The notes under the pieces are model-generated. The model had not been told where the DNA came from and ran no database searches. It worked only from the letters and a program-made list of their open reading frames with translations. From NCBI GenBank assembly GCA_037893245.1, contig JBAIAA010000806.1, positions 558,001-622,000 on the forward strand: DNA of 64,000 nucleotides, given 5' to 3'. The translations under genes and the position numbers were made by a program. This DNA is from Crossaster papposus. Taxonomy: Eukaryota > Echinodermata > Asteroidea > Velatida > Solasteridae. Shown here piece by piece: positions 25,001 to 36,235 of the stretch (positions are counted from its first letter, which is position 1; each line of letters starts with the position of its first letter).

Positions 25001-26195
25001 ATGCCCCGGGTCAAATTGCTAATTCTGCCATTCCTGGAGGCCCCCCTCTATCTCCTAACACCCAGCCCCTTCCCGGGGCATGCTTTCCTTCATTCCCTTA
25101 TTTGTGGGCGGGGATTGTGTGCACAAACCTATGGCGAATTTGAAACGCGTGTGTTAACGTTAAAATGTTCAGAAAATCGAAATAAAATACTAACAAAGCA
25201 TGCCCCGGGTCAAATTGCTAATTTTGCCATTCCTGGAGGCCCCCCTCTATCTCCTAACACCCAGCCCCTTCCCGGGGCATGCTTTCCTTCATTCCCTTAT
25301 TTGTGGGCGGGGATTGTGTGCACAAACCTATGGCGAATTTGAAACGCGTGTGTTAACGTTAAAATGTTCAGAAAATCGAAATAAAATACTAACAAAGCAT
25401 GCCCCGGGTCAAATTGCTAATTTTGCCATTCCTGGAGGCCCCCCTCTATCTCCTAACACCCAGCCCCTTCCCGGGGCATGCTTTCCTTCATGCCCTTATT
25501 TGTGGGCGGGGATTGTGTGCACAAACCTATGGCGAATTTGAAACGCGTGTGTTAACGTTACAATTTTCAGAAAATCGAAATAAAATACTAACAAAGCATG
25601 CCCCGGGTCAAATTGCTAATTCTGCCATTCCTGGAGGCCCCCCTCTATCTCCTAACACCCAGCCCCTTCCCGGGGCATGCTTTCCTTCATTCCCTTATTT
25701 GTGGGCGGGGATTGTGTGCACAAACCTATGGCGAATTTGAAACGCGTGTGTTAACGTTAAAATGTTCAGAAAATCGAAATAAAATACTAACAAAGCATGC
25801 CCCGGGTCAAATTGCTAATTTTGCCATTCCTGGAGGCCCCCCTCTATCTCCTAACACCCAGCCCCTTCCCGGGGCATGCTTTCCTTCATTCCCTTATTTG
25901 TGGGCGGGGATTGTGTGCACAAACCTATGGCGAATTTGAAACGCGTGTGTTAACGTTAAAATGTTCAGAAAATCGAAATAAAATACTAACAAAGCATGCC
26001 CCGGGTCAAATTGCAAATTTTGCCATTCCTGGAGGCCCCCCTCTATCTCCTAACACCCAGCCCCTTCCCGGGGCATGCTTTCCTTCATGCCCTTATTTGT
26101 GGGCGGGGATTGTGTGCACAAACCTATGGCGAATTTGAAACGCGTGTGTTAACGTTACAATTTTCAGAAAATCGAAATAAAATACTAACAAAGCA
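25001..26195. repeat. 597-bp (3-monomer) higher-order pattern
   Basis: Two consecutive three-monomer units share the order: a monomer with TTCATTCCC following AATTCTGCC, a second with TTCATTCCC and AAAATGTTC, then one with TTCATGCCC and TTACAATTTTC. The second unit ends with TTGCAAATTTTGCC, so the pair is not identical. Confidence 0.7.
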
Positions 26196-28859
26196 TGCCC
26201 CGGGTCAAATTGCTAATTTTGCCATTCCTGGAGGCCCCCCTCTATCTCCTAACACCCAGCCCCTTCCCGGGGCATGCTTTCCTTCATGCCCTTATTTGTG
26301 GGCGGGGATTGTGTGCACAAACCTATGGCGAATTTGAAACGCGTGTGTTAACGTTACAATTTTCAGAAGATCGAAATAAAATACTAACAAAGCATGCCCC
26401 GGGTCAAATGGCTAATTTTGCCATTCCTGGAGGCCCCCTTCTATCTCCTAACACCCAGCCCCTTCCCGGGGCATGCTTTCCTTCATGCCCTTATTTGTGG
26501 GCGGGGATTGTGTGCACAAACCTATGGCGAATTTGAAACGCGTGTGTTAACGTTAACATTTTCAGAAAATCGAAATAAAATACTAACAAAGCATGCCCCT
26601 GGTCAAATTGCTAATTTTGCCATTCCTGGAGGCCCCCCTCTATCTCCTAACACCCAGCCCCTTCCCGGGGCATGCTTTCCTTCATGCCCTTATTTGTGGG
26701 CGGGGATTGTGTGCACAAACCTATGGCGAATTTGAAACGCGTGTGTTAACGTTAAAATTTTCAGAAAATCGAAATAAAATACTAACAAAGCATGCCCAGG
26801 GTCAAATTGCTAATTTTGCCATTCCTGGAGGCCCTCCTCTATCTCCTAACACCCAGCCCCTTCCCGGAGCATGCTTTCCTTCATGCCCTTATTTGTGGGC
26901 GGGGATTATGTGCACAAACCTATGGCGAATTTGAAACGCGTGTGTTAATGTTAAAATGTTCAGAAAATCGAAATAAAATACTAACAAAGCATGCCCCGGG
27001 TCAAATTGCTAATTTTGCCATTCCTGGAGGCCCCCCTCTATCTCCTAACACCCAGCCCCTTCCCGGGGCATGCTTTCCTTCATGCCCTTATTTGTGGGCG
27101 GGGATTGTGTGCACAAACCTATGGCGAATTTGAAACGCGTGTGTTAACGTTAACATTTTCAGAAAATCGAAATAAAATACTAACAAAGCATGCCCCGGGT
27201 CAAATTGCTAATTTTGCCATTCCTGGAGGCCCCCCTCTATCTCCTAACACCCAGCCCCTTCCCGGGGCATGCTTTCCTTCATGCCCTTATTTGTGGGCGG
27301 GGATTGTGTTCACACACCTATGGCGAATTTGAAACGCGTGTGTTAACGTTAAAATTTTCAGAAAATCGAAATAAAATACTAACAAAGCATGCCCCGGGTC
27401 AAATTGCTAATTTTGCCATTCCTGGAGGCCCCCCTCTATCTCCTAACACCCAGCCCCTTCCCGGGGCATGCTTTCCTTCATTCCCTTATTTGTGGGCGGG
27501 GATTGTGTGCACAAACCTATGGCGAATTTGAAACGCGTGTGTTAACGTTAAAATGTTCAGAAAATCGAAATAAAATACTAACAAAGCATGCCCCGGGTCA
27601 AATTGCTAATTTTGCCATTCCTGGAGGCCCCCCTCTATCTCCTAACACCCAGCCCCTTCCCGGGGCATGCTTTCCTTCATGCCCTTATTTGTGGGCGGGG
27701 ATTGTGTGCACAAACCTATGGCGAATTTGAAACGCGTGTGTTAACGTTAAAATGTTCAGAAGATCGAAATAAAATACTAACAAAGCATGCCCAGGGTCAA
27801 ATTGCTAATTTTGCCATTCCTGGAGGCTCCCCTCTATCTCCTAACACCCAGCCCCTTCCCGGGGCATGCTTTCCTTCATGCCCTTATTTGTGGGCGGGGA
27901 TTGTGTGCACAAACCTATGGCGAATTTGAAACGCGTGTGTTAACGTTAACATTTTCAGAAAATCGAAATAAAATACTAACAAAGCATGCCCCGGGTCAAA
28001 TTGCTAATTTTGCCATTCCTGGAGGCCCCCCTCTATCTCCTAACACCCAGCCCCTTCCCGGGGCATGCTTTCCTTCATGCCCTTATTTGTGGGCGGGGAT
28101 TGTGTGCACAAACCTATAGCGAATTTGAAACGCGTGTGTTAACGTTAACATTTTCAGAAAATCGAAATAAAATACTAACAAAGCATGCCCAGGGTCAAAT
28201 TGCTAATTTTGCCATTCCTGGAGGCCCCCCTCTATCTCCTAACACCCAGCCCCTTCCCGGAGCATGCTTTCCTTCATGCCCTTATTTGTGGGCGGGGATT
28301 GTGTGCACAAACCTATGGCGAATTTGAAACGCGTGTGTTAACGTAAAAATTTTCAGAAAATTGAAATAAAATACTAACAAAGCATGCTCCGGGTCAAATT
28401 GCTAATTTTGCCATTCCTGGAGGCCCCCCTCTATCTCCTAACACCCAGCCCCTTCCCGGGGCATGCTTTCCTTCATTCCCTTATTTGTGGGCGGGGATTG
28501 TGTGCACAAACCTATGGCGAATTTGAAACGCGTGTGTTAACGTTAAAATGTTCAGAAAATCGAAATAAAATACTAACAAAGCATGCCCCGGGTCAAATTG
28601 CTAATTTTGCCATTCCTGGAGGCCCCCCTCTATCTCCTAACACCCAGCCCCTTCCCGGGGCATGCTTTCCTTCATGCCCTTATTTGTGGGCGGGGATTGT
28701 GTGCACAAACCTATGGCGAATTTGAAACGCGTGTGTTAACGTTAAAATGTTCAGAAGATCGAAATAAAATACTAACAAAGCATGCCCCGGGTCAAATTGC
28801 TAATTTTGCCATTCCTGGAGGCCCCCCTCTATCTCCTAACACCCAGCCCCTTCCCGGGG

Positions 28860-30135
28860 CATGCTTTCCTTCATGCCCTTATTTGTGGGCGGGGATTGTG
28901 TGCACAAACCTATGGCGAATTTGAAACGCGTGTGTTAACGTTAACATTTTCAGAAAATCGAAATAAAATACTAACAAAGCATGCCCCTGGTCAAATTGCT
29001 AATTTTGCCATTCCTGGAGGCCCCCCTCTATCTCCTAACACCCAGCCCCTTCCCGGGGCATGCTTTCCTTCATGCCCTTATTTGTGGGCGGGGATTGTGT
29101 GCACAAACCTATAGCGAATTTGAAACGCGTGTGTTAACGTTAAAATTTTCAGAAAATCGAAATAAAATACTAACAAAGCATGCCCAGGGTCAAATTGCTA
29201 TTTTTGCCATTCCTGGAGGCCCCCCTCTATCTCCTAACACCCAGCCCCTTCCCGGAGCATGCTTTCCTTCATGCCCTTATTTGTGGGCGGGGATTGTGTG
29301 CACAAACCTATGGCGAATTTGAAACGCGTGTGTTAACGTTAAAATTTTCAGAAAATTGAAATAAAATACTAACAAAGCATGCTCCGGGTCAAATTGCTAA
29401 TTTTGCCATTCCTAGAGGCCCCCTCTATCTCCTAACACCCAGCCCCTTCCCGCGGCATGCTTTCCTTCATGCCCTTATTTGTGGGCGGGGATTGTGTGCA
29501 CAAACCTATGGCGAATTTGAAACGCGTGTGTTAACGTTAACATTTTCAGAAAATCGAAATAAAATACTAACAAAGCATGCCCCTGGTCAAATTGCTAATT
29601 TTGCCATTCCTGGAGGCCCCCCTCTATCTCCTAACACCCAGCCCCTTCCCGGGGCATGCTTTCCTTCATGCCCTTATTTGTGGGCGGGGATTGTGTGCAC
29701 AAACCTATAGCGAATTTGAAACGCGTGTGTTAACGTTAAAATTTTCAGAAAATCGAAATAAAATACTAACAAAGCATGCCCAGGGTCAAATTGCTATTTT
29801 TGCCATTCCTGGAGGCCCCCCTCTATCTCCTAACACCCAGCCCCTTCCCGGAGCATGCTTTCCTTCATGCCCTTATTTGTGGGCGGGGATTGTGTGCACA
29901 AACCTATGGCGAATTTGAAACGCGTGTGTTAACGTTAAAATTTTCAGAAAATTGAAATAAAATACTAACAAAGCATGCTCCGGGTCAAATTGCTAATTTT
30001 GCCATTCCTAGAGGCCCCCTCTATCTCCTAACACCCAGCCCCTTCCCGCGGCATGCTTTCCTTCATGCCCTTATTTGTGGGCGGGGATTGTGTGCACAAA
30101 CCTATGGCGAATTTGAAACGCGTGTGTTAACGTTA
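28860..30135. repeat. 596-bp higher-order repeat, about two tandem copies
   Basis: Three monomers, one of them 198 bp because its C-run has five C, repeat with an offset of 596 bp. Shared rare markers are GCATGCCCCTGG, CCTATAGCG, GCTATTTTTGCC, CCCGGAGC, AAAATTGAAAT, GCATGCTCCGGG, CCTAGAGG and CCCGCGGC. The right limit is at about 30,136, where TTACAATTTT replaces TTAACATTTT. Confidence 0.85.
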
Positions 30136-32430
30136 CAATTTTCAGAAAATCGAAATAAAATACTAACAAAGCATGCCCCGGGTCAAATTGCTAATTTTGC
30201 CATTCCTGGAGGCCCCCCTCTATCTCCTAACACACAGCCCCTTCCCGGGGCATGCTTTCCTTCATGCCCTTATTTGTGGGCGGGGATTGTGTGCACAAAC
30301 CTATGGCGAATTTGAAACGCGTGTGTTAACGTTAACATTTTCAGAAAATCGAAATAAAATACTAACAAAGCATGCCCCGGGTCAAATTGCTAATTTTGCA
30401 TTTCCTGGAGGCCCCCCTCTATCTCCTAACACCCAGCCCCTTCCCGGGGCATGCTGTCCTTCATGCCCTTATTTGTGGGCGGGGATTGTGTGCACAAACC
30501 TATGGCGAATTTGAAACGCGTGTGTTAACGTTACAATTTTCAGAAAATCGAAATAAAATACTAACAAAGCATGCCCCGGGTCAAATTGCTAATGTTGCCA
30601 TTCCTGGAGGCCCCCCTCTATCTCCTAACACCCAGCCCCTTCCCGGGGCATGCTTTCCTTCATGCCCTTATTTGTGGGCGGGGATTGTGTGCACAAACCT
30701 ATGGCGAATTTGAAACGCGTGTGTTAACGTTAACATTTTCAGAAGATCGAAATAAAATACTAACAAAGCATGCCCCGGGTCAAATTGCTAATTTTGCCAT
30801 TCCTGGAGGCCCCCCTCTATCTCCTAACACCCAGCCCCTTCCCGGGGCATGCTTTCCTTCATGCCCTTATTTGTGGGCGGGGATTGTGTGCACAAACCTA
30901 TGGCGAATTTGAAACGCGTGTGTTAACGTTAACATTTTCAGAAAATCGAAATAAAATACTAACAAAGCATGCCCCTGGTCAAATTGCTAATTTTGCCATT
31001 CCTGGAGGCCCCCCTCTATCTCCTAACACCCAGCCCCTTCCCGGGGCATGCTTTCCTTCATGCCCTTATTTGTGGGCGGGGATTGTGTGCACAAACCTAT
31101 GGCGAATTTGAAACGCGTGTGTTAACGTTAAATTTTTCAGAAAATCGAAATAAAATACTAACAAAGCATGCCCAGGGTCAAATTGCTAATTTTGCCATTC
31201 CTGGAGGCCCCCCTCTATCTCCTAACACCCAGCCTTTTCCCGGAGCATGCTTTCCTTCATGCCCTTATTTGTGGGCGGGGATTGTGTGCACAAACCTATG
31301 GCGAATTTGAAACGCGAGTGTTAACGTTAAAATTTTCAGAAAATAGAAATAAAATACTAACAAAGCATGCCCCGCGTCAAATTGCTAATGTTGCCATTCC
31401 TGGAGGCCCCCCTCTATCTCCTAACACCCAGCTCCTTCCCGGGGCATGCTTTTCTTCATGCCCTTATTTGTGGGCGGGGATTGTGTGCACAAACCTATGG
31501 CGAATTTGAAACGCGTGTGTTAACGTTAAAATGTTCAGAAAATCGAAATAAAATACTAACAAAGCATGCCCCGGGTTAAATTGCTAATTTTGCCATTCCT
31601 GGAGGCCCCCCTCTATCTCCTAACACCCAGCCCCTTCCCGGGGCATGCTTTCCTTCATGCCCTTATTTGTGGGCGGGGATTGTGTGCACAAACCTATGGC
31701 GAATTTGAAACGCGTGTGTTAACGTTAACATTTTCAGAAAATCGAAATAAAATACTAACAAAGCATGCCCCTGGTCAAATTGCTAATTTTGCCATTCCTG
31801 GAGGCCCCCCTCTTTCTCCTAACACCCAGCCCCTTCCCGGGGCATGCTTTCCTTCATGCCCTTATTTGTGGGCGGGGATTGTGTGCACAAACCTATGGCG
31901 AATTTGAAACGCGTGTGTTAACGTTAAATTTTTCAGAAAATCGAAATAAAATACTAACAAAGCATGCCCCGGGTCAAATTGCTAATGTTGCCATTCCTGG
32001 AGGCCCCCCTCTATCTCCTAACACCCAGCTCCTTCCCGGGGCATGCTTTTCTTCATGCCCTTATTTGTGGGCGGGGATTGTGTGCACAAACCTATGGCGA
32101 ATTTGAAACGCGTGTGTTAACGTTAAAATGTTCAGAAAATCGAAATAAAATACTAACAAAGCATGCCCCGGGTTAAATTGCTAATTTTGCCATTCCTGGA
32201 GGCCCCCCTCTATCTCCTAACACCCAGCCCCTTCCCGGGGCATGCTTTCCTTCATGCCCTTATTTGTGGGCGGGGATTGTGTGCACAAACCTATGGCGAA
32301 TTTGAAACGCGTGTGTTAACGTTAACATTTTCAGAAAATCGAAATAAAATACTAACAAAGCATGCCCCGGGTCAAATTGCTAATTTTGCCATTCCTGGAG
32401 GCCCCCCTCTATCTCCTAACACCCAGCCCC

Positions 32431-32439
32431 TTCCCGGGG
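32431..32439. repeat. Target-site duplication, left copy
   Basis: TTCCCGGGG immediately precedes the inserted element and is repeated just after it at 32,858. An uninterrupted monomer contains this 9-mer only once at this point. The duplication could be read as 10 bp (32,430-32,439 with C) if the terminal C at 32,857 is assigned to the flank. Confidence 0.85.
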
Positions 32440-32469
32440 GCGTGATTTTTTTTCCCAACATGGTAAAGG
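32440..32469 (+). repeat. Left terminal inverted repeat
   Basis: It begins GCGTGATTTTTTTTCCC and continues through ACATGGTAAAGG. It pairs with the reverse complement of 32,828-32,857, with mismatches at positions 4, 5, 14, 19, 20 and 25. Confidence 0.85.
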
Positions 32470-32483
32470 CCAATTATCATAAC

Positions 32484-32499
32484 TGGGCGTGTCTAGACC
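32484..32499 (+). repeat. Subterminal inverted repeat, left
   Basis: TGGGCGTGTCTAGACC matches the reverse complement of 32,807-32,822 at 14 of 16 positions. It lies 14 bp inside the left terminal repeat, against 5 bp on the right, so the full terminal repeat is about 60 bp with one indel. It contains the palindrome GTCTAGAC. Confidence 0.8.
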
Positions 32500-32519
32500 A
32501 CACTGAATGGAAGACACTT

Positions 32520-32534
32520 AGGTTCTTAGAACCT
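32520..32534. repeat. Short hairpin in the element
   Basis: AGGTTC-TTA-GAACCT is a 6-bp inverted repeat with a 3-nt loop. No role is evident. Confidence 0.5.
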
Positions 32535-32619
32535 TGCTTCCCCTCAAATTAAACTCATCCCACAATAAACTTACAATACAAAAATAGTCAATGAAAAATG
32601 AGCACAATCGAACCGATGA

Positions 32620-32630
32620 GAACTCGAACC
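32620..32630 (-). promoter_or_regulatory. B-box-like Pol III promoter element
   Basis: Read on the minus strand it is GGTTCGAGTTC, one mismatch from the B-box pattern GGTTCGANTCC. It corresponds to the T-arm of a tRNA. Confidence 0.65.
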
Positions 32631-32662
32631 CCAATCTTACGATCTATAACCTAACCCATTAT

Positions 32663-32673
32663 CTACTTGACTA
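32663..32673 (-). promoter_or_regulatory. A-box-like Pol III promoter element
   Basis: Read on the minus strand it is TAGTCAAGTAG, which fits the eukaryotic A-box pattern TRGYNNARYGG at all positions but one (A for the first G of the final GG). Confidence 0.6.
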
Positions 32674-32753
32674 CTGGGAGAGGTCGACAGAAGCCGTTTT
32701 TCTAAGTGCTTTAATGTATCTCTGGCCTACGTGTAACTAGTTGACTGAGCAAT

Positions 32754-32778
32754 AACAATATATTTTAGTATTATTGTT
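32754..32778. repeat. AT-rich hairpin in the element
   Basis: AACAATA (32,754-32,760) and TATTGTT (32,772-32,778) are exact reverse complements around an 11-nt AT-rich loop. No function is inferred. Confidence 0.55.
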
Positions 32779-32806
32779 GAAACTACTGAATAATCATGAC
32801 GCGAGG

Positions 32807-32822
32807 GGTGTAGAAACGCCCA
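32807..32822 (-). repeat. Subterminal inverted repeat, right
   Basis: The reverse complement reads TGGGCGTTTCTACACC and pairs with 32,484-32,499 at 14 of 16 positions. Confidence 0.8.
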
Positions 32823-32827
32823 TTTAC

Positions 32828-32857
32828 CCTTTCCCATAGTGGGGAAAAAAATTTCGC
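32828..32857 (-). repeat. Right terminal inverted repeat
   Basis: Its reverse complement starts GCGAAATTTTTTTCCCC and continues ACTATGGGAAAGG, matching the left end at 24 of 30 positions. Confidence 0.85.
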
Positions 32858-32866
32858 TTCCCGGGG
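32858..32866. repeat. Target-site duplication, right copy
   Basis: Second TTCCCGGGG, from which the monomer continues into CATGCTTTCC. A paralogous uninterrupted site is at 29,646-29,654, in a block that otherwise matches the right flank at an offset of 3,212 bp. Confidence 0.85.
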
Positions 32867-34024
32867 CATGCTTTCCTTCATGCCCTTATTTGTGGGCGGG
32901 GATTGTGTGCACAAACCTATAGCGAATTTGAAACGCGTGTGTTAACGTTAAAATTTTCAGAAAATCGAAATAAAATACTAACAAAGCATGCCCAGGGTCA
33001 AATTGCTAATTTTGCCATTCCTGGAGGCCCCCCTCTATCTCCTAACACCCAGCCCCTTCCCGGAGCATGCTTTCCGTCATGCCCTTATTTGTGGGCGGGG
33101 ATTGTGTGCACAAACCTATGGCGAATTTGAAACGCGTGTGTTAACGTTAAAATTTTCAGAAAATTGAAATAAAATACTAACAAAGCATGCTCCGGGTCAA
33201 ATTGCTAATTTTGCCATTCCTGGAGGCCCCCTCTATCTCCTAACACCCAGTCCCTTCCCGCGGCATGCTTTCCTTCATGCCCTTATTTGTGGGCGGGGAT
33301 TGTGTGCACAAACCTATGGCGAATTTGAAACGCGTGTGTTAACGTTACAATTTTCAGAAAATCGAAATAAAATACTAACAAAGCATGCCCCGGGTCAAAT
33401 TGCTAATTTTGCCATTCCTGGAGGCCCCCCTCTATCTCCTAACACACAGCCCCTTCCCGGGGCATGCTTTCCTTCATGCCCTTATTTGTGGGCGGGGATT
33501 GTGTGCACAAACCTATGGCGAATTTGAAACGCGTGTGTTAACGTTAACATTTTCAGAAAATCGAAATAAAATACTAACAAAGCATGCCCCGGGTCAAATT
33601 GCTAATTTTGCATTTCCTGGAGGCCCCCCTCTATCTCCTAACACCCAGCCCCTTCCCGGGGCATGCTTTCCTTCATGCCCTTATTTGTGGGCGGGGATTG
33701 TGTGCACAAACCTATGGCGAATTTGAAACGCGTGTGTTAACGTTACAATTTTCAGAAAATCGAAATAAAATACTAACAAAGCATGCCCCGGGTCAAATTG
33801 CTAATGTTGCCATTCCTGGAGGCCCCCCTCTATCTCCTAACACCCAGCCCCTTCCCGGGGCATGCTTTCCTTCATGCCCTTATTTGTGGGCGGGGATTGT
33901 GTGCACAAACCTATGGCAAATTTGAAACGCGTGTGTTAACGTTAACATTTTCAGAAGATCGAAATAAAATACTAACAAAGCATGCCCCGGGTCAAATTGC
34001 TAATTTTGCCATTCCTGGAGGCAC

Positions 34025-36235
34025 CCCTCTATCTCCTAACACCCAGCCCCTTCCCGGGGCATGCTTTCCTTCATGCCCTTATTTGTGGGCGGGGATTGTG
34101 TGCACAAACCTATGGCGAATTTGAAACGCGTGTGTTAACGTTAACATTTTCAGAAAATCGAAATAAAATACTAACAAAGCATGCCCCTGGTCAAATTGCA
34201 AATTTTGCCATTCCTGGAGGCCCCCCTCTATCTCCTAACACCCAGCCCCTTCCCGGGGCATGCTTTCCTTCATGCCCTTATTTGTGGGCGGGGATTGTGT
34301 GCACAAACCTATGGCGAATTTGAAACGCGTGTGTTAACGTTAAATTTTTCAGAAAATCGAAATAAAATACTAACAAAGCATGCCCAGGGTCAAATTGCTA
34401 ATTTTGCCATTCCTGGAGGCCCCCCTCTATCTCCTAACACCCAGCCTTTTCCCGGAGCATGCTTTCCTTCATGCCCTTATTTGTGGGCGGGGATTGTGTG
34501 CACAAACCTATGGCGAATTTGAAACGCGTGTGTTAACGTTAAAATTTTCAGAAAATTGAAATAAAATACTAACAAAGCATGCTCCGGGTCAAATTGCTAA
34601 TTTTGCCATTCCTGGAGGCCCCCTCTATCTCCTAACACCCAGCCCCTTCCCGCGGCATGCTTTCCTTCATGCCCTTATTTGTGGGCGGGGATTGTGTGCA
34701 CAAACCTATGGCGAATTTGAAACGCGTGTGTTAACGTTACAATTTTCAGAAAATCGAAATAAAATACTAACAAAGCATGCCCCGGGTCAAATTGCTAATT
34801 TTGCCATTCCTGGAGGCCCCCCTCTATCTCCTAACACACAGCCCCTTCCCGGGGCATGCTTTCCTTCATGCCCTTATTTGTGGGCGGGGATTGTGTGCAC
34901 AAACCTATGGCGAATTTGAAACGCGTGTGTTAACGTTAACATTTTCAGAAAATCGAAATAAAATACTAACAAAGCATGCCCCGGGTCAAATTGCTAATTT
35001 TGCATTTCCTGGAGGCCCCCCTATATCTCCTAACACCCAGCCCCTTCCCGGGGCATGCTTTCCTTCATGCCCTTATTTGTGGGCGGGGATTGTGTGCACA
35101 AACCTATGGCGAATTTGAAACGCGTGTGTTAACGTTACAATTTTCAGAAAATCGAAATAAAATACTAACAAAGCATGCCCCGGGTCAAATTGCTAATGTT
35201 GCCATTCCTGGAGGCCCCCCTCTATCTCCTAACACGCAGCCCCTTTCCGGGGCATGCTTTCCTTCATGCCCTTATTTGTGGGCGGGGATTGTGTGCACAA
35301 ACCTATGGCGAATTTGAAACGCGTGTGTTAACGTTAACATTTTCAGAAGATCGAAATAAAATACTAACAAAGCATGCCCCGGGTCAAATTGCTAATTTTG
35401 CCATTCCTGGAGGCCCCCCTCTATCTCCTAACACCCAGCCCCTTCCCGGGGCATGCTTTCCTTCATGCCCTTATTTGTGGGCGGGGATTGTGTGCACAGA
35501 CCTATGGCGAATTTGAAACGCGTGTGTTAACGTTAACATTTTCAGAAAATCGAAATAAAATACTAACAAAGCATGCCCCTGGTCAAATTGCTAATTTTGC
35601 CATTCCTGGAGGCCCCCCTCTATCTCCTAACACCCAGCCCCTTCCCGGGGCATGCTTTCCTTCATGCCCTTATTTGTGGGCGGGGATTGTGTGCACAAAC
35701 CTATGGCAAATTTGAAACGCGTGTGTTAACGTTAAATTTTTCAGAAAATCGAAATAAAATACTAACAAAGCATTCCCAGGGTCAAATTGCTAATTTTGCC
35801 ATTCCTGGAGGCCCCCATCTATCTCCTAACACCCAGCCTTTTCCCGGAGCATGCTTTCCTTCATGCCCTTATTTGTGGGCGGGGATTGTGCGCACAAACC
35901 TATGGCGAATTTGAAACGCGAGTGTTAACGTTAACATTTTCAGAAAATCGAAATAAAATACTAACAAAGCATGCCCCGGGTCAAATTGCTAATGTTGCCA
36001 TTCCTGGAGGCCCCCCTCTATCTCCTAACACCCAGCCCCTTCCCGGGGCATGCTTTTCTTCATGCCCTTATTTGTGGGCGGGGATTGTGTGCACAAACCT
36101 ATGGCGAATTTGAAACGCGTGTGTTAACGTTAAAATGTTCAGAAAATCGAAATAAAATACTAACAAAGCATGCCCCGGGTTAAATTGCTAATTTTGCCAT
36201 TCCTGGAGGCCCCCCTCTATCTCCTAACACCCAGC
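34025..36235. repeat. Higher-order block B, copy 1 (recurs +4,376 bp)
   Basis: Variant monomers recur 4,376 bp downstream (22 x 199 minus 2). Markers are GCCCCTGGTCAAATTGCAAA, AAATTTTTCAG, CCTTTTCCCGGAGC, GCATGCTCCGGG, ACACACAGC, TTGCATTTCC, ACACGCAGC, CACAGACC, GCATTCCCAGGG and CGGGTTAAATT. The two base differences noticed are CTATATCTCC near 35,032 and GCGTGTG versus GCGAGTG at 36,120/40,496. Confidence 0.85.

Larger units (their letters stand above)
1..32439. repeat. 199-bp satellite array, left part
   Basis: Head-to-tail copies of a 199-bp monomer fill this stretch without a gap; the landmark GCATGCCCCGGG recurs every 199 bp (for example at 104, 303, 502, 701). All copies have the same orientation. 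Monomers differ by scattered substitutions, mainly at a few recurrent sites: the bases after AACGTTA, the CCCGGG arm, the C-run after GGAGG, and TTCATGCCC versus TTCATTCCC. Ten copies up to 17.6 kb carry an extra 22 bp. The consensus has 54 C and 40 G in 199 bp. The unit length is close to one nucleosome plus linker, as in many eukaryotic satellites. No gene is visible on either strand. I do not recognise the monomer as a named family. The array runs off the left end of the window. Confidence 0.98.
32594..32680 (-). other. tRNA-like Pol III module (tRNA-derived, not a functional tRNA)
   Basis: On the minus strand an A-box-like sequence (32,673-32,663) and a B-box-like sequence (32,630-32,620) are spaced 43 nt apart, as in a tRNA gene. 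The T-arm folds: a 5-bp stem (TGGGG with TCTCA, two G-T wobbles) around the loop TTCGAGT. The acceptor and D stems do not pair convincingly, so this is a degenerate tRNA relic rather than a tRNA. A run of five T on the minus strand (32,598-32,594), with a second at 32,584-32,580, would serve as a Pol III terminator and give a transcript of roughly 90-110 nt. tRNA heads of this kind are typical of SINEs, but I see no separate SINE tail or inner target duplication. The module may be an old SINE fragment captured by the transposon. Confidence 0.6.
32440..32857. mobile_element. 418-bp non-autonomous DNA transposon (MITE-like)
   Basis: This is the only non-satellite DNA in the window. It interrupts one monomer inside the right arm of its inverted repeat, and the monomer resumes in register after exactly 427 bp, i.e. 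418 bp plus a 9-bp duplicated target. The ends are imperfect inverted repeats: 32,440-32,469 against 32,828-32,857, 24 of 30 matching, both starting GCG and running through a T-tract, CCC, ATGG and AAAGG. A second inverted pair (32,484-32,499 and 32,807-32,822, 14 of 16) lies just inside. No transposase frame is present, so it would need a partner. A 9- or 10-bp target duplication is the range known for Mutator-like elements, but the superfamily is not settled by the termini. The interior is AT-rich and holds a tRNA-like Pol III module on the minus strand. No second copy occurs here. Confidence 0.88.

Noticed and set aside
32163-32552. 129-codon open frame running from satellite into the transposon
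   Set aside because: It is a chance read-through of a satellite frame into the left part of the element, with no recognisable domain.
32594-32680. Functional tRNA gene
   Set aside because: The T-arm pairs, but the acceptor and D stems do not and no clear anticodon arm forms, so it is treated as a tRNA-derived relic.
32500-32806. Complete independent SINE nested in the transposon
   Set aside because: A tRNA-like head is present, but I found no inner target duplication, no clear tail and no LINE-related 3' end.
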